From: Candidatus Magnetominusculus xianensis | GTDB taxonomy: Bacteria; Nitrospirota; Thermodesulfovibrionia; Thermodesulfovibrionales; Magnetobacteriaceae | Direction of reading: 5' to 3' | Assembly: GCA_001541255.1 (NCBI GenBank) | Contig: LNQR01000076.1 | Coordinates: 1-41,645 of the forward strand | DNA: 41,645 nucleotides | Shown here: positions 1 through 9,618 of the stretch, in pieces | Layout of the letters: each line of letters starts with the position of its first letter | Position numbering within the stretch: the first letter of the stretch is position 1 | The notes under the pieces: generated by a model | The model's input: the letters and a program-made list of their open reading frames with translations, nothing else | Told to the model about the DNA's origin: nothing | Databases searched by the model: none | Program-made: the position numbers and the translations under genes

Positions 1-1116
1 TTCTTTACGTTGCACCTCTCTTTCCGAGCGTTTAGAAGATTTCTGGGAAAGTCGCGTCGCATAAATACCCTATTTCCTGACGCAGACCCCCAGCGAGACG
101 AAGCTGAACTAATAGGGCGTAATCATTTTGAAATCTATCCAACAGATTTTCAACTCGAAGCCGAAAAAACTAAGAGACGCAAGGCTCCGTACTCGGTATC
201 AGAGCGTCCTTTCATCTTCCCTGACCATCCTGAGTGGGGCATAACATATTGGGATATCAGGTTAGTGCCGGTATTAGATAAAGATTTGGATATTGAGTTG
301 TTTCTACTTACGCTGAAAGATGTCACTAAGCAAAAACTGAACAAGGATGCCTTAACAGCGCTAAATGAAACCCTGATAAAAAGAGTGGCTGAGGAGGTTG
401 AAAAGAGCAGGGTAAAGGACCAGCTCATGTATGAACAATCCCGCCACATATCGATGGGTGAGCTGCTTGTCAATATATCGCACCACTGGAGACAGCCTCT
501 TTGTGGGATAGGACTTTCGGTTCAGGAGATAAAAGATGCATATCACCATGATGAGCTAGACGAGCAGTATTTAGATAGAATGATTGACAATGCGATGTCT
601 GAGTTGAACATGCTGTCAGAAACTATAGATAATTTCAGAAAGATGTATTGCCACGAGAAGGACCAGAGGGAGTTCAACATATCAGATGAGATAAAGAAAT
701 CTCAACTGCTTCTATCTGGATACATTAAAGAGAAAAATATAGTTATTGAGAATGAATTAGATGAGAGGTTGAATACACGAGGCTATCCAAACGAATTTGC
801 ACACGTAATTTTGAATATCATGACGAATGCAAAGGACAAGTTTGAACAAAAGAACCTCACCGGCGCTGCAATAAAGATAAAATTATATAAAGAAGACCTA
901 ACAGGCAAAAGTATCATAAGCATTATGGACAATGGCGGTGATATACCTGATGATATAATAGATAAGGTGTTTGATCCATACTTTACCACCAAGGACAAAA
1001 CACGAGGAACTGGAATGGGGCTATATATGGCAAAGATTATAATTGAGAAGAACATGAACGGCACGATATCGGCAAGAAATATCGATGGATGGTGTGAGCT
1101 GAGGATAGAACTATGA
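1..1116 (+). CDS. PAS sensor histidine kinase, 5' end outside window
   Basis: The reading frame is open from base 1, so the gene is cut by the window edge. The TTG at base 10 is only the first possible start inside it. Counting from that TTG, a PAS domain covers about residues 25-108 (GRNHFEIYP, then GITYWDIRLVPV). A coiled coil (about 115-145) leads to a HisKA-type H box, ISHHWRQPL, with the likely phospho-accepting His at 158. The ATPase part shows an N box (ILNIMTNAKD), F box (FDPYFTTK) and G2 box (GTGMGLYMAK). The G1 box reads DNGGD where DxGxG is usual, so one conserved Gly is Asp. No membrane segment is visible, so the visible part looks cytoplasmic. No response regulator is adjacent. 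The H box resembles that of the kinase at 7912-9483. The signal sensed is unknown. Confidence 0.88.
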   Translation, partial: FFTLHLSFRAFRRFLGKSRRINTLFPDADPQRDEAELIGRNHFEIYPTDFQLEAEKTKRRKAPYSVSERPFIFPDHPEWGITYWDIRLVPVLDKDLDIELFLLTLKDVTKQKLNKDALTALNETLIKRVAEEVEKSRVKDQLMYEQSRHISMGELLVNISHHWRQPLCGIGLSVQEIKDAYHHDELDEQYLDRMIDNAMSELNMLSETIDNFRKMYCHEKDQREFNISDEIKKSQLLLSGYIKEKNIVIENELDERLNTRGYPNEFAHVILNIMTNAKDKFEQKNLTGAAIKIKLYKEDLTGKSIISIMDNGGDIPDDIIDKVFDPYFTTKDKTRGTGMGLYMAKIIIEKNMNGTISARNIDGWCELRIEL

Positions 1117-1118
1117 TC

Positions 1119-1625
1119 CTAAAAACGGCAGTAGAAAACCATGATATTTTGTAGACTGTTACGAGCATCACGGATGCTCTGGTAATTGTGGATATAACCC
1201 TCGTATTTTATTGTTCTCCATAGACGCTCAACAAAAATGTTATCGAACAACCTGCCTCGACCATCCATGCTTATCCTGATGCCTGCGCTCTGAAGTTTGC
1301 CGGTAAACTCATTGCTTGTAAACTGCACACCCTGATCCGAGCTGACAATCTCAGGCTTATCTGTATAGTTTTCTCCTTCAATATTACTAAATGTACCGAA
1401 ATATTCTGACAATAGACTAAGAGCTTTCCGAATGTGATCTGCTCCATTCTTTTTTAAACGAAGCCATTGCGCGATATGCAAAAAAACTTTTCCAACATCA
1501 CTCTGTAGTGTTTGAACGGTACTCTGTAAGACTGCTATTTTGGCATCATCAAGTCCTTTCACGATGTTTATGACCGCTTGAGGCACTAAGTATTCAACTT
1601 GAAACTCATTAAAACCATAAATCAT
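1119..1625 (-). pseudogene. IS3-type transposase remnant fused to unrelated N-terminal sequence
   Basis: The C-terminal half (about residues 88-160 of 168) matches the integrase core of IS3-family OrfB transposases. SSDQGVQFTSNEF carries the second catalytic Asp (D97), and FDNIFVERLWRTIKYEGY carries the Glu (E133); the 35 residues between them fit DD(35)E. The first Asp and the helper domain are missing. The protein stops at MVFYCRF, where the family normally continues through a YNxxRPH segment, so both ends are damaged. The first 85 residues do not look like transposase and I do not recognise them. The 3' end lies 2 bases from the stop codon of the converging kinase gene. It is very unlikely to be an active transposase. 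Confidence 0.75.
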
Positions 1626-1723
1626 AAGGTTTTATTGCAAAGATTTGCCGTGCTTGTGTCGTCAAGGCATGGAACCAGCCCGCCGCTAAATATAGGTATC
1701 TTTGCAAATTCCACTAAAACCTT
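1626..1723. repeat. Two-part inverted repeat next to the transposase remnant
   Basis: AAGGTTTT (1626-1633) and TTGCAAAGAT (1635-1644) are answered in inverted order by ATCTTTGCAA (1698-1707) and AAAACCTT (1716-1723). The arms enclose about 53 bases, and the right arm has 8 extra bases between its two blocks. It starts directly upstream of the remnant's reading frame. It may be the end of a degenerate insertion sequence or a small non-autonomous element. No flanking target duplication is obvious. The rest of 1626-1807 holds only the serS promoter region. Confidence 0.5.
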
Positions 1724-1767
1724 CTTCTGGCATGACAACGATGTTTACATCATGGTTTAAGATTATT

Positions 1768-1802
1768 TTAACTACCATCTGGCTGTGGCTTTATAGTATA
1801 AT
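1768..1802 (+). promoter_or_regulatory. Putative serS promoter, near-leaderless
   Basis: TTAACT (1768-1773) is followed after 18 bases by TATAGT (1792-1797), which overlaps a perfect TATAAT (1797-1802). The serS ATG is at 1808, so either -10 would start transcription within about 4 bases of the start codon. No Shine-Dalgarno-like purine run precedes the ATG. The serS start is fixed by the conserved N-terminus ([10 protein letters not shown]). A leaderless mRNA is the simplest reading. The -35 is weak. Confidence 0.5.
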
Positions 1803-1804
1803 AG

Positions 1805-3088
<1,284 letters not shown>

Positions 3089-3108
3089 CCGAAGGCTCAT
3101 AAATTCAA

Positions 3109-4059
3109 ATGGAAATTACAATAGGGACACGTGGCAGTAAGCTGGCGCTCTGGCAGGCCGAATGGGTCAAGCGGCAGATAGAGCAGCTTCAGCCGGAGAT
3201 TACCGTGCATCTTAAAATAATAAAGACTACAGGAGATAAAATCACAGACGTTCCACTGTCAAAGATCGGCGGCAAGGGCCTCTTCGTTAAGGAGATAGAG
3301 GAATCACTTCTCAGGGGTGAATCCGACATAGCAGTCCACAGCATGAAAGACGTACCGACGGATTTCCCCGAAGGTCTTCACCTTGCGGCCATATGTGAAA
3401 GAGAAGACCCGCGCGATGCCTTTGTCGCCAGAAATAAACAGGGGATTGGTAGTTTTGACGCCATGCCCGATGGGGCGGCACTGGGGACAAGCAGCCTCAG
3501 GCGCTCCTGCCAACTGCTCAATCTGAAACCAGGCCTAAAGATAATTCAACTCAGGGGAAATCTTGACACACGCCTCAGAAAACTCGACGAGGGGCTGTGT
3601 GATGCGATAATATTAGCGGCTGCCGGAATGAAGCGGCTTGGCGTAGATAGCAGGATAACCGAAGTCTTGCCCATTGATGTCAGCCTGCCTGCAATTGGGC
3701 AGGGCGCAATCGGCATAGAATGCAGAACAGATATATCGCACTCTAAAGATAAATTAATAAACGCCATCGCAGGGCAGTTGAACCACACGGAGACAGCAGT
3801 TTGTGTTCGGGCTGAGCGTGCATTTTTAAAGAGGCTTGAGGGCGGCTGTCAGGTACCCATAGCGGCGCACGCCACTCTGGGCGGTGGCATTCGGATAGCC
3901 GGTCTGGTGGGAAGCGTTGACGGCGCCAGGATGATTCGTGGTGTTATTGAGGGCAATGCGGGTGATTCGGAGCGCTTAGGTACCGCCCTTGCTGAAGACC
4001 TCATTGGGCGCGGCGCGGGTGAGATACTCATGGAGGTCTATGAAAAAGGCAAAGGGTAA
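3109..4059 (+). CDS. hemC: Hydroxymethylbilane synthase (porphobilinogen deaminase)
   Basis: Joins four porphobilinogen molecules into hydroxymethylbilane in the heme, siroheme and cobalamin pathway. The protein has 316 residues, normal for the family. The N-terminus (TIGTRGSKLALWQAEWV) and the HSMKDVP segment with the catalytic Asp (D81) are intact. The Cys that anchors the dipyrromethane cofactor is C247 in LEGGCQVPIAAH. The start ATG has only a distant purine run (GAAGG, 3091-3095). It is placed 20 bases after serS and overlaps the next gene by 20 bases, so hemC and cobA/hemD are probably translationally coupled. Confidence 0.97.
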   Translation: MEITIGTRGSKLALWQAEWVKRQIEQLQPEITVHLKIIKTTGDKITDVPLSKIGGKGLFVKEIEESLLRGESDIAVHSMKDVPTDFPEGLHLAAICEREDPRDAFVARNKQGIGSFDAMPDGAALGTSSLRRSCQLLNLKPGLKIIQLRGNLDTRLRKLDEGLCDAIILAAAGMKRLGVDSRITEVLPIDVSLPAIGQGAIGIECRTDISHSKDKLINAIAGQLNHTETAVCVRAERAFLKRLEGGCQVPIAAHATLGGGIRIAGLVGSVDGARMIRGVIEGNAGDSERLGTALAEDLIGRGAGEILMEVYEKGKG

Positions 4060-5596
4060 GGTATTCTTAGTCGGAGCTGGTCCGGGTGACATTGGGCTGC
4101 TTACGCTTAAGGCGCACAGGTGTATCCAAAAGGCAGATACCATACTCTATGACTTTCATGTAAACAGCCGCCTTCTTAATTTAGCAAAAGAGGGGGCTGA
4201 GTTGATTTACGCAGGGAAACGCGGCGGCAGACACGAGATGACTCAAGACGAAATAAACAAGTCTCTCCTGAAAAAGGCCGTTGAGGGGAAAATCGTCTGC
4301 CGTTTAAAAGGCGGTGACCCGTTTGTATTTGGTCGCGGCGGAGAGGAGGCCGAAATCTTAGCCGCTCACGGTGTCGATTTCGAGATAATCCCTGGCGTCA
4401 CCTCAGCAATAAGCGTTCCGGCCTATGCAGGGATTCCACTGACGCACCGCAAGCACTCATCATCTTTTGCCGTTGTCACTGGTAACGAGGATGAGACTAA
4501 AAAGGACAGTAAACTAAACTGGCCTGCTATTGCTCAAGGGTTTGATACACTTGTCTTCCTGATGGGCGTTAAAAACATAGACTACATAACGTCAAAACTG
4601 ATAAAGAACGGACGTGACCCGCTCACACCGGCAGCTATAATAAGATGGGGCACGCGCCCTGAGCAGGTGACATTAACCACTACACTGAAGGATATTTCGG
4701 AGACGGCAAAGGGCCAAAAAATCAGACCGCCTGCCGTCATGGTAGTAGGCAGCACAGTGGGTCTGAGAGACACCCTGAACTGGTATGAGAAAAAGCCCTT
4801 GTTTGGGCAGCGCATTCTCATAACCAGGCAATATACAGTGGGCTACGAGCCGTTAGAGGAAATGGGGGCTGAGATATTTGAGTTTCCTACGATAAAAACC
4901 GTCCCCCCGGATTCATATGACGCGCTTGATGCGGCAATTGATACTATTGAGACATATGACTGGATAATTATCACATCTTCAAACGGTTTTAAATATTTCT
5001 TTAACCGCCTCATTGACAAAAATAAGGATATTCGAGACCTGAAGGGAATCAGACTTTGTGCCATAGGCGAAAAGACAGCCGAAACCCTCAAAGGCTATGG
5101 GCTGTTACCCGCAGCCGTTCCAGAGGAATTTAATGCAGAGGGATTAGTTAAATTATTTACAAAAGATGGGGCTGATGTAGTAAAAGGCAAAAGATTTCTC
5201 CTGCCGCGGGCTGAAAAGTCGCGTGAGACGTTCCCAGATGCAGTTAGAGACTTAGGTGGACATATCGACACCCCTGCTGCATATAAGACAATCAAACCAC
5301 AGACACACGCCAAGAGGCTGGAGAGATTCCTCAGAGAGGGTAAGATTACTATGGCCACATTTACAAGCGCGTCGTCATTTAACAACCTGCAGGAATTCAT
5401 CGGCAGTGATACCACTGAACTGTTAAGAGAAGTCACAATAGCCGCCATCGGCCCTGTAACAAAAAAGGCCATAGAAAAGGCTGGCCTGACTGTCGGCATA
5501 ATGGCTGAAAAGGCTACCATCGAAGGACTTGTTCAGGCAATAATTGTAGAGGCGGCGGCTCTGTCGTCCAATGTCAAATATAAATCTTTCAGATGA
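4040..5596 (+). CDS. cobA-hemD: Fused uroporphyrinogen-III C-methyltransferase / uroporphyrinogen-III synthase
   Basis: A two-domain enzyme of 518 residues. Residues 1-255 are a SUMT/CobA methyltransferase (VGAGPGD near 11-17, RLKGGDPFVFGRGGEE, then VVGSTVGLRDTLNWY), which makes precorrin-2 with S-adenosylmethionine. Residues about 262-505 are HemD (GQRILITR, then WIIITSSNG, LLPRAEKSRE and TFTSASSFNNL), which closes hydroxymethylbilane to uroporphyrinogen III. This fusion is known in several anaerobic lineages. I chose the ATG at 4040 because GGAGG lies at 4032-4036 and the protein then begins MKKAKGKVFLVGAG. The frame is open back to a TTG at 3989, but that would add 17 unlikely residues inside hemC. 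With hemC it supplies the route to siroheme and corrinoids. Confidence 0.95.
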   Translation: MKKAKGKVFLVGAGPGDIGLLTLKAHRCIQKADTILYDFHVNSRLLNLAKEGAELIYAGKRGGRHEMTQDEINKSLLKKAVEGKIVCRLKGGDPFVFGRGGEEAEILAAHGVDFEIIPGVTSAISVPAYAGIPLTHRKHSSSFAVVTGNEDETKKDSKLNWPAIAQGFDTLVFLMGVKNIDYITSKLIKNGRDPLTPAAIIRWGTRPEQVTLTTTLKDISETAKGQKIRPPAVMVVGSTVGLRDTLNWYEKKPLFGQRILITRQYTVGYEPLEEMGAEIFEFPTIKTVPPDSYDALDAAIDTIETYDWIIITSSNGFKYFFNRLIDKNKDIRDLKGIRLCAIGEKTAETLKGYGLLPAAVPEEFNAEGLVKLFTKDGADVVKGKRFLLPRAEKSRETFPDAVRDLGGHIDTPAAYKTIKPQTHAKRLERFLREGKITMATFTSASSFNNLQEFIGSDTTELLREVTIAAIGPVTKKAIEKAGLTVGIMAEKATIEGLVQAIIVEAAALSSNVKYKSFR

Positions 5597-7001
5597 TACC
5601 ATAGCAGGCATCTCAACCCCCCACGGAGTCGGCGGCATCGGCATTGTCAGGATAAGCGGTGGGGGGGCAATAAATATTGCAGAGAGGATATTTTCCTCAC
5701 CAAATGACAAAAAGGTTTCCTCCATGCCCTCATTTACCATTGCCCATGGATTCATAATCGACCCCGAAACTGGTGAAAAAATTGACGAGGTGCTGTTAAG
5801 CGTAATGCGCGCACCGAAGACCTACACCGCTGAGGATGTGGCAGAGATAAACTGTCACGGCGGCCTGCTCACTGTAAGTAAGACGCTTGAGATAAGCCTG
5901 AATGCAGGAGCAAGGCTTGCAGCGCCCGGAGAGTTCACAATGCGCGCATTTTTAAACGGCAGGATTGACCTTGCACAGGCCGAGGCCGTACTGGACATTA
6001 TCAATGCCGCAACCCTCAGCAGCGGGAGGCTTGCCCTTGAACAGCTCTCAGGCGGTCTTTCATCAGTCATATTGCCAATCGTCAACGAGCTTATCTCAAT
6101 GTGCGCCGAGGTGGAGGCACAGATAGACTTCCCGGAAGATGACATAGAACCGGCTGATAAGTCCGCGATGCTTGGTAATATTAATTCAATAGTAACGGGC
6201 TTAAAATCCCTGTCTGAATCATACTCGTTTGGGAGGTTTTACCGTGAGGGCCTCTGCGTGGCCATTGTGGGCAAACCCAACGTTGGGAAGTCCTCCTTGT
6301 TAAATGCCCTGCTGAAAAAAGACAGGGCAATCGTAACCCCATTACCGGGTACGACAAGGGATACGATTGAAGAGGCTCTTAACATTAAAGGGCTGCCCGT
6401 GAGGATAGTGGATACGGCAGGCATCAGAGAAGGCAGCGGGCTTGCCGAGACACAAGGCATAACCCGCTCGATTGCCGCTATAGAGGCCGCAGCGCTGGTC
6501 ATAGCAGTTTTTGACGGAAGCACGGTATTTACCAACGAAGATGAGGAGATATTGAGGCGTACAGCCTCCAAAGACATAATCATAGCCATCAACAAGGCAG
6601 ACAAGGAAATGGCTTTCTCCAATGAGTTTTTAACTGGTCAATACAGAGGCGTTACAAACCATGACACCGCAGTAAAGATTGTCAACATCTCCGCGCTTAC
6701 AGGCTTTGGCCTTGATGCTTTAAAAGAAACCCTGTACAGCCACATTGTGGGAAGTAACGCCCCCAAGTCTCAAGACGCTCACGAAGGCGTAATCGTAACA
6801 AACCTCAGACATAAGACTGCGCTGGATGAGGCGGTGGCAGCGATGGAAAACTCACGTGAATGTCTGCGCATAGACAATCCATATGAAATAACCGCCCTTG
6901 AGCTGCGAACAGCCCTCAACGCCTTAGGGCGAATCACAGGGACAATTACAACTGGGGATATTCTTGAGAAGATATTCAGTGATTTTTGTATTGGCAAATA
7001 A
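5571..7001 (+). CDS. mnmE: tRNA uridine-5-carboxymethylaminomethyl GTPase MnmE
   Basis: Works with MnmG to modify the wobble uridine of several tRNAs. The protein has 476 residues. An N-terminal tetrahydrofolate-binding domain (TIAGISTPHGVGGIGIVRISG, about 9-120) is followed by a helical domain with an inserted G domain. The G domain shows the P loop GKPNVGKSSLLNAL near 230, DTAGIRE (G3) and NKAD (G4). The C-terminus ends in FCIGK, so the invariant C-(I/L/V)-G-K motif is present (Cys473). The start overlaps cobA/hemD by 26 bases, marking it as the last gene of the serS operon. A terminator-like hairpin follows 9 bases after the stop. In many bacteria mnmE sits near the origin with parAB; here a parS site is 5.6 kb downstream. 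Confidence 0.97.
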   Translation: MSNINLSDDTIAGISTPHGVGGIGIVRISGGGAINIAERIFSSPNDKKVSSMPSFTIAHGFIIDPETGEKIDEVLLSVMRAPKTYTAEDVAEINCHGGLLTVSKTLEISLNAGARLAAPGEFTMRAFLNGRIDLAQAEAVLDIINAATLSSGRLALEQLSGGLSSVILPIVNELISMCAEVEAQIDFPEDDIEPADKSAMLGNINSIVTGLKSLSESYSFGRFYREGLCVAIVGKPNVGKSSLLNALLKKDRAIVTPLPGTTRDTIEEALNIKGLPVRIVDTAGIREGSGLAETQGITRSIAAIEAAALVIAVFDGSTVFTNEDEEILRRTASKDIIIAINKADKEMAFSNEFLTGQYRGVTNHDTAVKIVNISALTGFGLDALKETLYSHIVGSNAPKSQDAHEGVIVTNLRHKTALDEAVAAMENSRECLRIDNPYEITALELRTALNALGRITGTITTGDILEKIFSDFCIGK

Positions 7002-7010
7002 CTACTCTCG

Positions 7011-7039
7011 CAGCTCCCACGCGCACAAGGGCTGTTTTT
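7011..7039 (+). terminator. Putative rho-independent terminator of the serS-mnmE operon
   Basis: CAGCTCCC (7011-7018) can pair with GGGCTG (7029-7034), leaving one bulged T and a 10-base loop. It is followed by TTTTT (7035-7039) and a second T-rich stretch. It lies 9 bases after the mnmE stop codon. Confidence 0.6.
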
Positions 7040-7107
7040 GACTTTTAGCAGAAGTTTGTTTTATAATTAAGCTTGAGGTAAGCCTTCATTGAAGGCACTA
7101 AATATCG

Positions 7108-7135
7108 TTGATGTAGACAGCACATATTGTATAAT
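7108..7135 (+). promoter_or_regulatory. Putative sigma-70-type promoter of the secreted-protein gene
   Basis: TTGATG (7108-7113) and a perfect TATAAT (7130-7135) are separated by 16 bases. The implied leader of about 32 bases contains a GGAGG ribosome site at 7161-7165. A small perfect hairpin, GCCTTC-ATT-GAAGGC (7082-7096), lies just upstream. It has no T tract and is not a convincing terminator. Confidence 0.55.
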
Positions 7136-7173
7136 ATGGGGTCATATCAAACGGGAAATAGGAGGATAAAACA

Positions 7174-7746
7174 ATGATCTACACGAAGGGAAAAACACTA
7201 CACCTGTTGTTGCTTTTATTTACTGCAGTAGCCTTAACGTTAAGTTTATCGTCTCCTTGTTTTAGTGAATCAGAAAAAGACGATGGGAAAGGGCCAAAAA
7301 AGGACATATCTAAAGAAGAAACATTCGCATATATAAAAGAAAGATGCACGATTGATAACGATAATGCCGAAACAAAGGATAATGTATTCCTTGAAGGATG
7401 TATGCTTATTACTGAGACCAAGGCTTACGATGGCAACTATAGGCACAGGAGATATGCCTCGTTAGAAAAGTTAAACCCAGAGAGCCCTTCCCCTGGTGTA
7501 TGGCCTTCAACTAACGGTATCAAATTTGGTCTTATCGCTAACAGCGTCAGTTACGCCACTTCGGACGAAAAGCCTCACGTTAAGTACATTGTTGAGAGGC
7601 TGAAGGATAATTATAAACTCGAACAAATCTATAACTACGGTTATTTTCAATGTGAGAGTGAAACAGCTGCTAAGCAGGTTGCTAGGGCTTTAAAACATTT
7701 AATAAAACTATGTGGTGGCAAAGTACCAAAAGATCTCTTTGATTAG
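7174..7746 (+). CDS. Secreted protein of unknown function
   Basis: I do not recognise the family. The 190-residue protein begins with a clear Sec signal peptide: a short basic start (MIYTKGK), a Leu-rich core at about 9-24 and a probable cleavage near 30 (SSPCFS before ESEKDD). The segment before the Cys is not a proper lipobox, because Pro precedes Cys, so a soluble periplasmic or exported protein is more likely. The mature part starts with a Lys/Asp-rich stretch. It has four Cys (in ERCTID, LEGCML, FQCESE and KLCGG) that could form two disulfides, and a C-terminal helix (TAAKQVARALKHLIK). GGAGG lies 8 bases before the ATG. The gene appears to be transcribed alone. Confidence 0.75.
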   Translation: MIYTKGKTLHLLLLLFTAVALTLSLSSPCFSESEKDDGKGPKKDISKEETFAYIKERCTIDNDNAETKDNVFLEGCMLITETKAYDGNYRHRRYASLEKLNPESPSPGVWPSTNGIKFGLIANSVSYATSDEKPHVKYIVERLKDNYKLEQIYNYGYFQCESETAAKQVARALKHLIKLCGGKVPKDLFD

Positions 7747-7788
7747 TAGGCAACTGTTGTAAAAGTGCTTAAATTGGTTTTGCCCCGT

Positions 7789-7832
7789 TGACCCCGTGAC
7801 CCCGTGACCCCGTGACCCCGTGACCCCGTGAC
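7789..7832. repeat. Short tandem repeat, five and a half copies of TGACCCCG
   Basis: Five exact copies of the 8-mer TGACCCCG run from 7789 to 7828, followed by TGAC. A diverged copy (TGCCCCGT, 7781-7788) precedes them. Three further CTAAG-containing units follow at 7831-7853. The block lies in the gap between two convergent genes (stops at 7746 and 7912), so it cannot change a protein. The rest of 7747-7911 shows nothing else. Confidence 0.9.
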
Positions 7833-7911
7833 TAAGATGGACTAAGGTAACTAAGTGTGTCTGTAAGGCTGCACGTTGTCAGTAGTCTTACGGATACGCA
7901 GATGGATGGGC

Positions 7912-9483
7912 TTATAGCGCAAGCTCTATAGTGAAACACGCCCCGTCTTTTGTATTAGAGGCATATATTTTCCCCGACAGATTATTCTCTACTATCATTT
8001 TAGACATGTAGAGGCCGATGCCGGTTCCTTTGTCATGTTCTTTCGTCGTAAAGTAGGGGGAAAATATCTTATTTAATATATTCTCAGGGATTCCACCGCC
8101 TGTGTCACTGATGTTTATTATCAATGTGGAGTTATTGGATGACAGCTCAAATGATATTTGTCTTGGCTTTGGTGCTGACTTTAAGGCGTCTCTTGCGTTA
8201 TTGACAATGTTGAGGATTACTTGCTTAAACTCATTTTTGTATGTTGACAAGAAAAACCTGTCTACATCAACGGACTGGTTTGGGTCATAGGCAGTGCCGT
8301 TTATTTGCACAAGGATGGAGTGTATTTTTAGTTGTCCCCAGGCTATTGAAAGCACTTCTTTTATGGCTTGCACTGAGTCGAATGTCTCTTTTGTCTTTGC
8401 CGGTTTAAAATAATTTCGGAAATCATCTATTGTTCTGGTCATGTAGTTTATTTGCTGCATTGAGTCCGTGACGGCATCTTCCATGAATGGTTTGTCGCAT
8501 TCACCGCTGGTAAATGTATCAGCAAGGTCCTGAATAATCAGACATAGGGAATTCAGAGGCTGACGCCACTGATGGGTGATTGCCTCGATCATCTCACCCA
8601 TCGAAGCCATTTTTGCTTGTTGTATGAGTATTTTCTCCTGCTTTACTCTTTCTTCGACCTCTTGTTTTACCCTTTCCTCAAGATGTGCCGCAAGCTCCTC
8701 AAGGGACTTAGTTTTTTGCCTGAGTTCATTTTCTATTTTAGTTCGCCACGTAATATCACGAAAATACCAGATTCTGCCATAGTTACCGCCTTCTGGTGAC
8801 GTTACATTGGCCAGGTGCTGGGAAAATATCCTGCCATCTTTCATAACAAGAGCAGTGCTGTTGGTATTTGTGGTGAGTACACCATCATCGTCAGTTATGA
8901 AGTCTTTAGGGTTTTCCATTCGTGTCTTTAAGTAATCCAGAAGTGTACGTCCGTCTTCATTCCTTAACAACTCATCCGGAACGTCCCACATCTGACAGAA
9001 CAGGACATTGGAGCTTGATATGTTGTTGTTTTCATCGAGAAACAGTATTCCATCGATTGATGCCTCCTGCTGTGATTTCAGCATGGAGTTGCTTCTGATG
9101 AGTTTTTCCTCCATCTGTTTGCGCTCGGCAATGCCTACGCAAGAGCCTATATAGCCGACGAATGTGCCCTCTGCGTTATAACGCGGCGTGCCTGTATCAA
9201 GTACCCAGCGGTAGACATTGTCCTTGCGTCTGAGCCTGTACTCGGCCTTAAACGGCACGAGGGTTGAAAATGCTGCGTTGAACGATTCGTAGTAATTCAT
9301 ATAGTCATCAGGGTGTATCCCTTCCATCCACCTACCCTGACGTTCCTCTTCAATTGTCCTGCCGGTGTAGTCCAGCCATACTCTGTTGAAGTAGTTGCGC
9401 TGCCCGTATATGTCAGATGTCCATATGAATGCCGGTGCAGAATCGGCTATAGAAAAATAATCGTCATTGTCATAGTTTTTCAA
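7912..9483 (-). CDS. PAS-PAS sensor histidine kinase, soluble
   Basis: A 523-residue kinase without membrane segments. PAS 1 covers about residues 8-122 (APAFIWTSD, then HPDD, YRLRRKDNVYRWVLDTGTP and a PAC-type end). PAS 2 covers about 135-248. A Glu/Lys-rich coiled coil (250-290) precedes the H box ITHQWRQPL with His304. The ATPase domain is complete: N box VILNIVNNARDAL, G1 SDTGGGIP, F box FSPYFTTK and G2 GTGIGLYMSK. The start is a TTG, since the codons for KNYDNDDY have no upstream ATG, with AGGAG 10 bases before it. No partner response regulator is adjacent. The H box and ATP domain closely resemble the kinase at 1-1116. The PAS domains may bind heme, flavin or nothing; the sequence does not say. 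Confidence 0.9.
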   Translation of the reverse strand: MKNYDNDDYFSIADSAPAFIWTSDIYGQRNYFNRVWLDYTGRTIEEERQGRWMEGIHPDDYMNYYESFNAAFSTLVPFKAEYRLRRKDNVYRWVLDTGTPRYNAEGTFVGYIGSCVGIAERKQMEEKLIRSNSMLKSQQEASIDGILFLDENNNISSSNVLFCQMWDVPDELLRNEDGRTLLDYLKTRMENPKDFITDDDGVLTTNTNSTALVMKDGRIFSQHLANVTSPEGGNYGRIWYFRDITWRTKIENELRQKTKSLEELAAHLEERVKQEVEERVKQEKILIQQAKMASMGEMIEAITHQWRQPLNSLCLIIQDLADTFTSGECDKPFMEDAVTDSMQQINYMTRTIDDFRNYFKPAKTKETFDSVQAIKEVLSIAWGQLKIHSILVQINGTAYDPNQSVDVDRFFLSTYKNEFKQVILNIVNNARDALKSAPKPRQISFELSSNNSTLIINISDTGGGIPENILNKIFSPYFTTKEHDKGTGIGLYMSKMIVENNLSGKIYASNTKDGACFTIELAL

Positions 9484-9510
9484 TTTAATAGTTCTCCTGT
9501 GATACTTAGA

Positions 9511-9573
9511 TATTGTACAATAAAGTTATATAAATTGGAAATTGCTGACATATTCCTAAATTCACCGGTGAAT
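9511..9573. promoter_or_regulatory. Two perfect palindromes between divergent genes
   Basis: The 135-base gap between the divergent kinase (start 9483) and CBM48 gene (start 9619) holds TATTGTACAATA (9511-9522, 12-bp perfect palindrome) and ATTCACCGGTGAAT (9560-9573, 14-bp perfect palindrome). Both have the form of dimeric regulator operators. A TTGACA at 9588-9593 faces the CBM48 gene, but no good -10 follows at the normal spacing. The regulator is unknown. Confidence 0.45.
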
Positions 9574-9618
9574 AAAGGTGTTGCATCTTGACAGGGCAGG
9601 CCAAATTAAGGAGGAGAT

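Noticed and set aside
3989..4039. Upstream TTG extension of cobA/hemD
   Set aside because: It adds 17 residues unlike the family and lies within hemC; the ATG at 4040 has GGAGG upstream.
5095..5520. 141-codon open frame on the minus strand within hemD
   Set aside because: Shadow of a well-supported gene; no ribosome site, no recognisable domain. The same applies to the other long antisense frames in serS, mnmE, gspG and cas genes.
7082..7096. Perfect hairpin GCCTTC-ATT-GAAGGC as a terminator or riboregulator
   Set aside because: Only 6 bp and no T tract; the hairpin at 7011-7039 is the better terminator.
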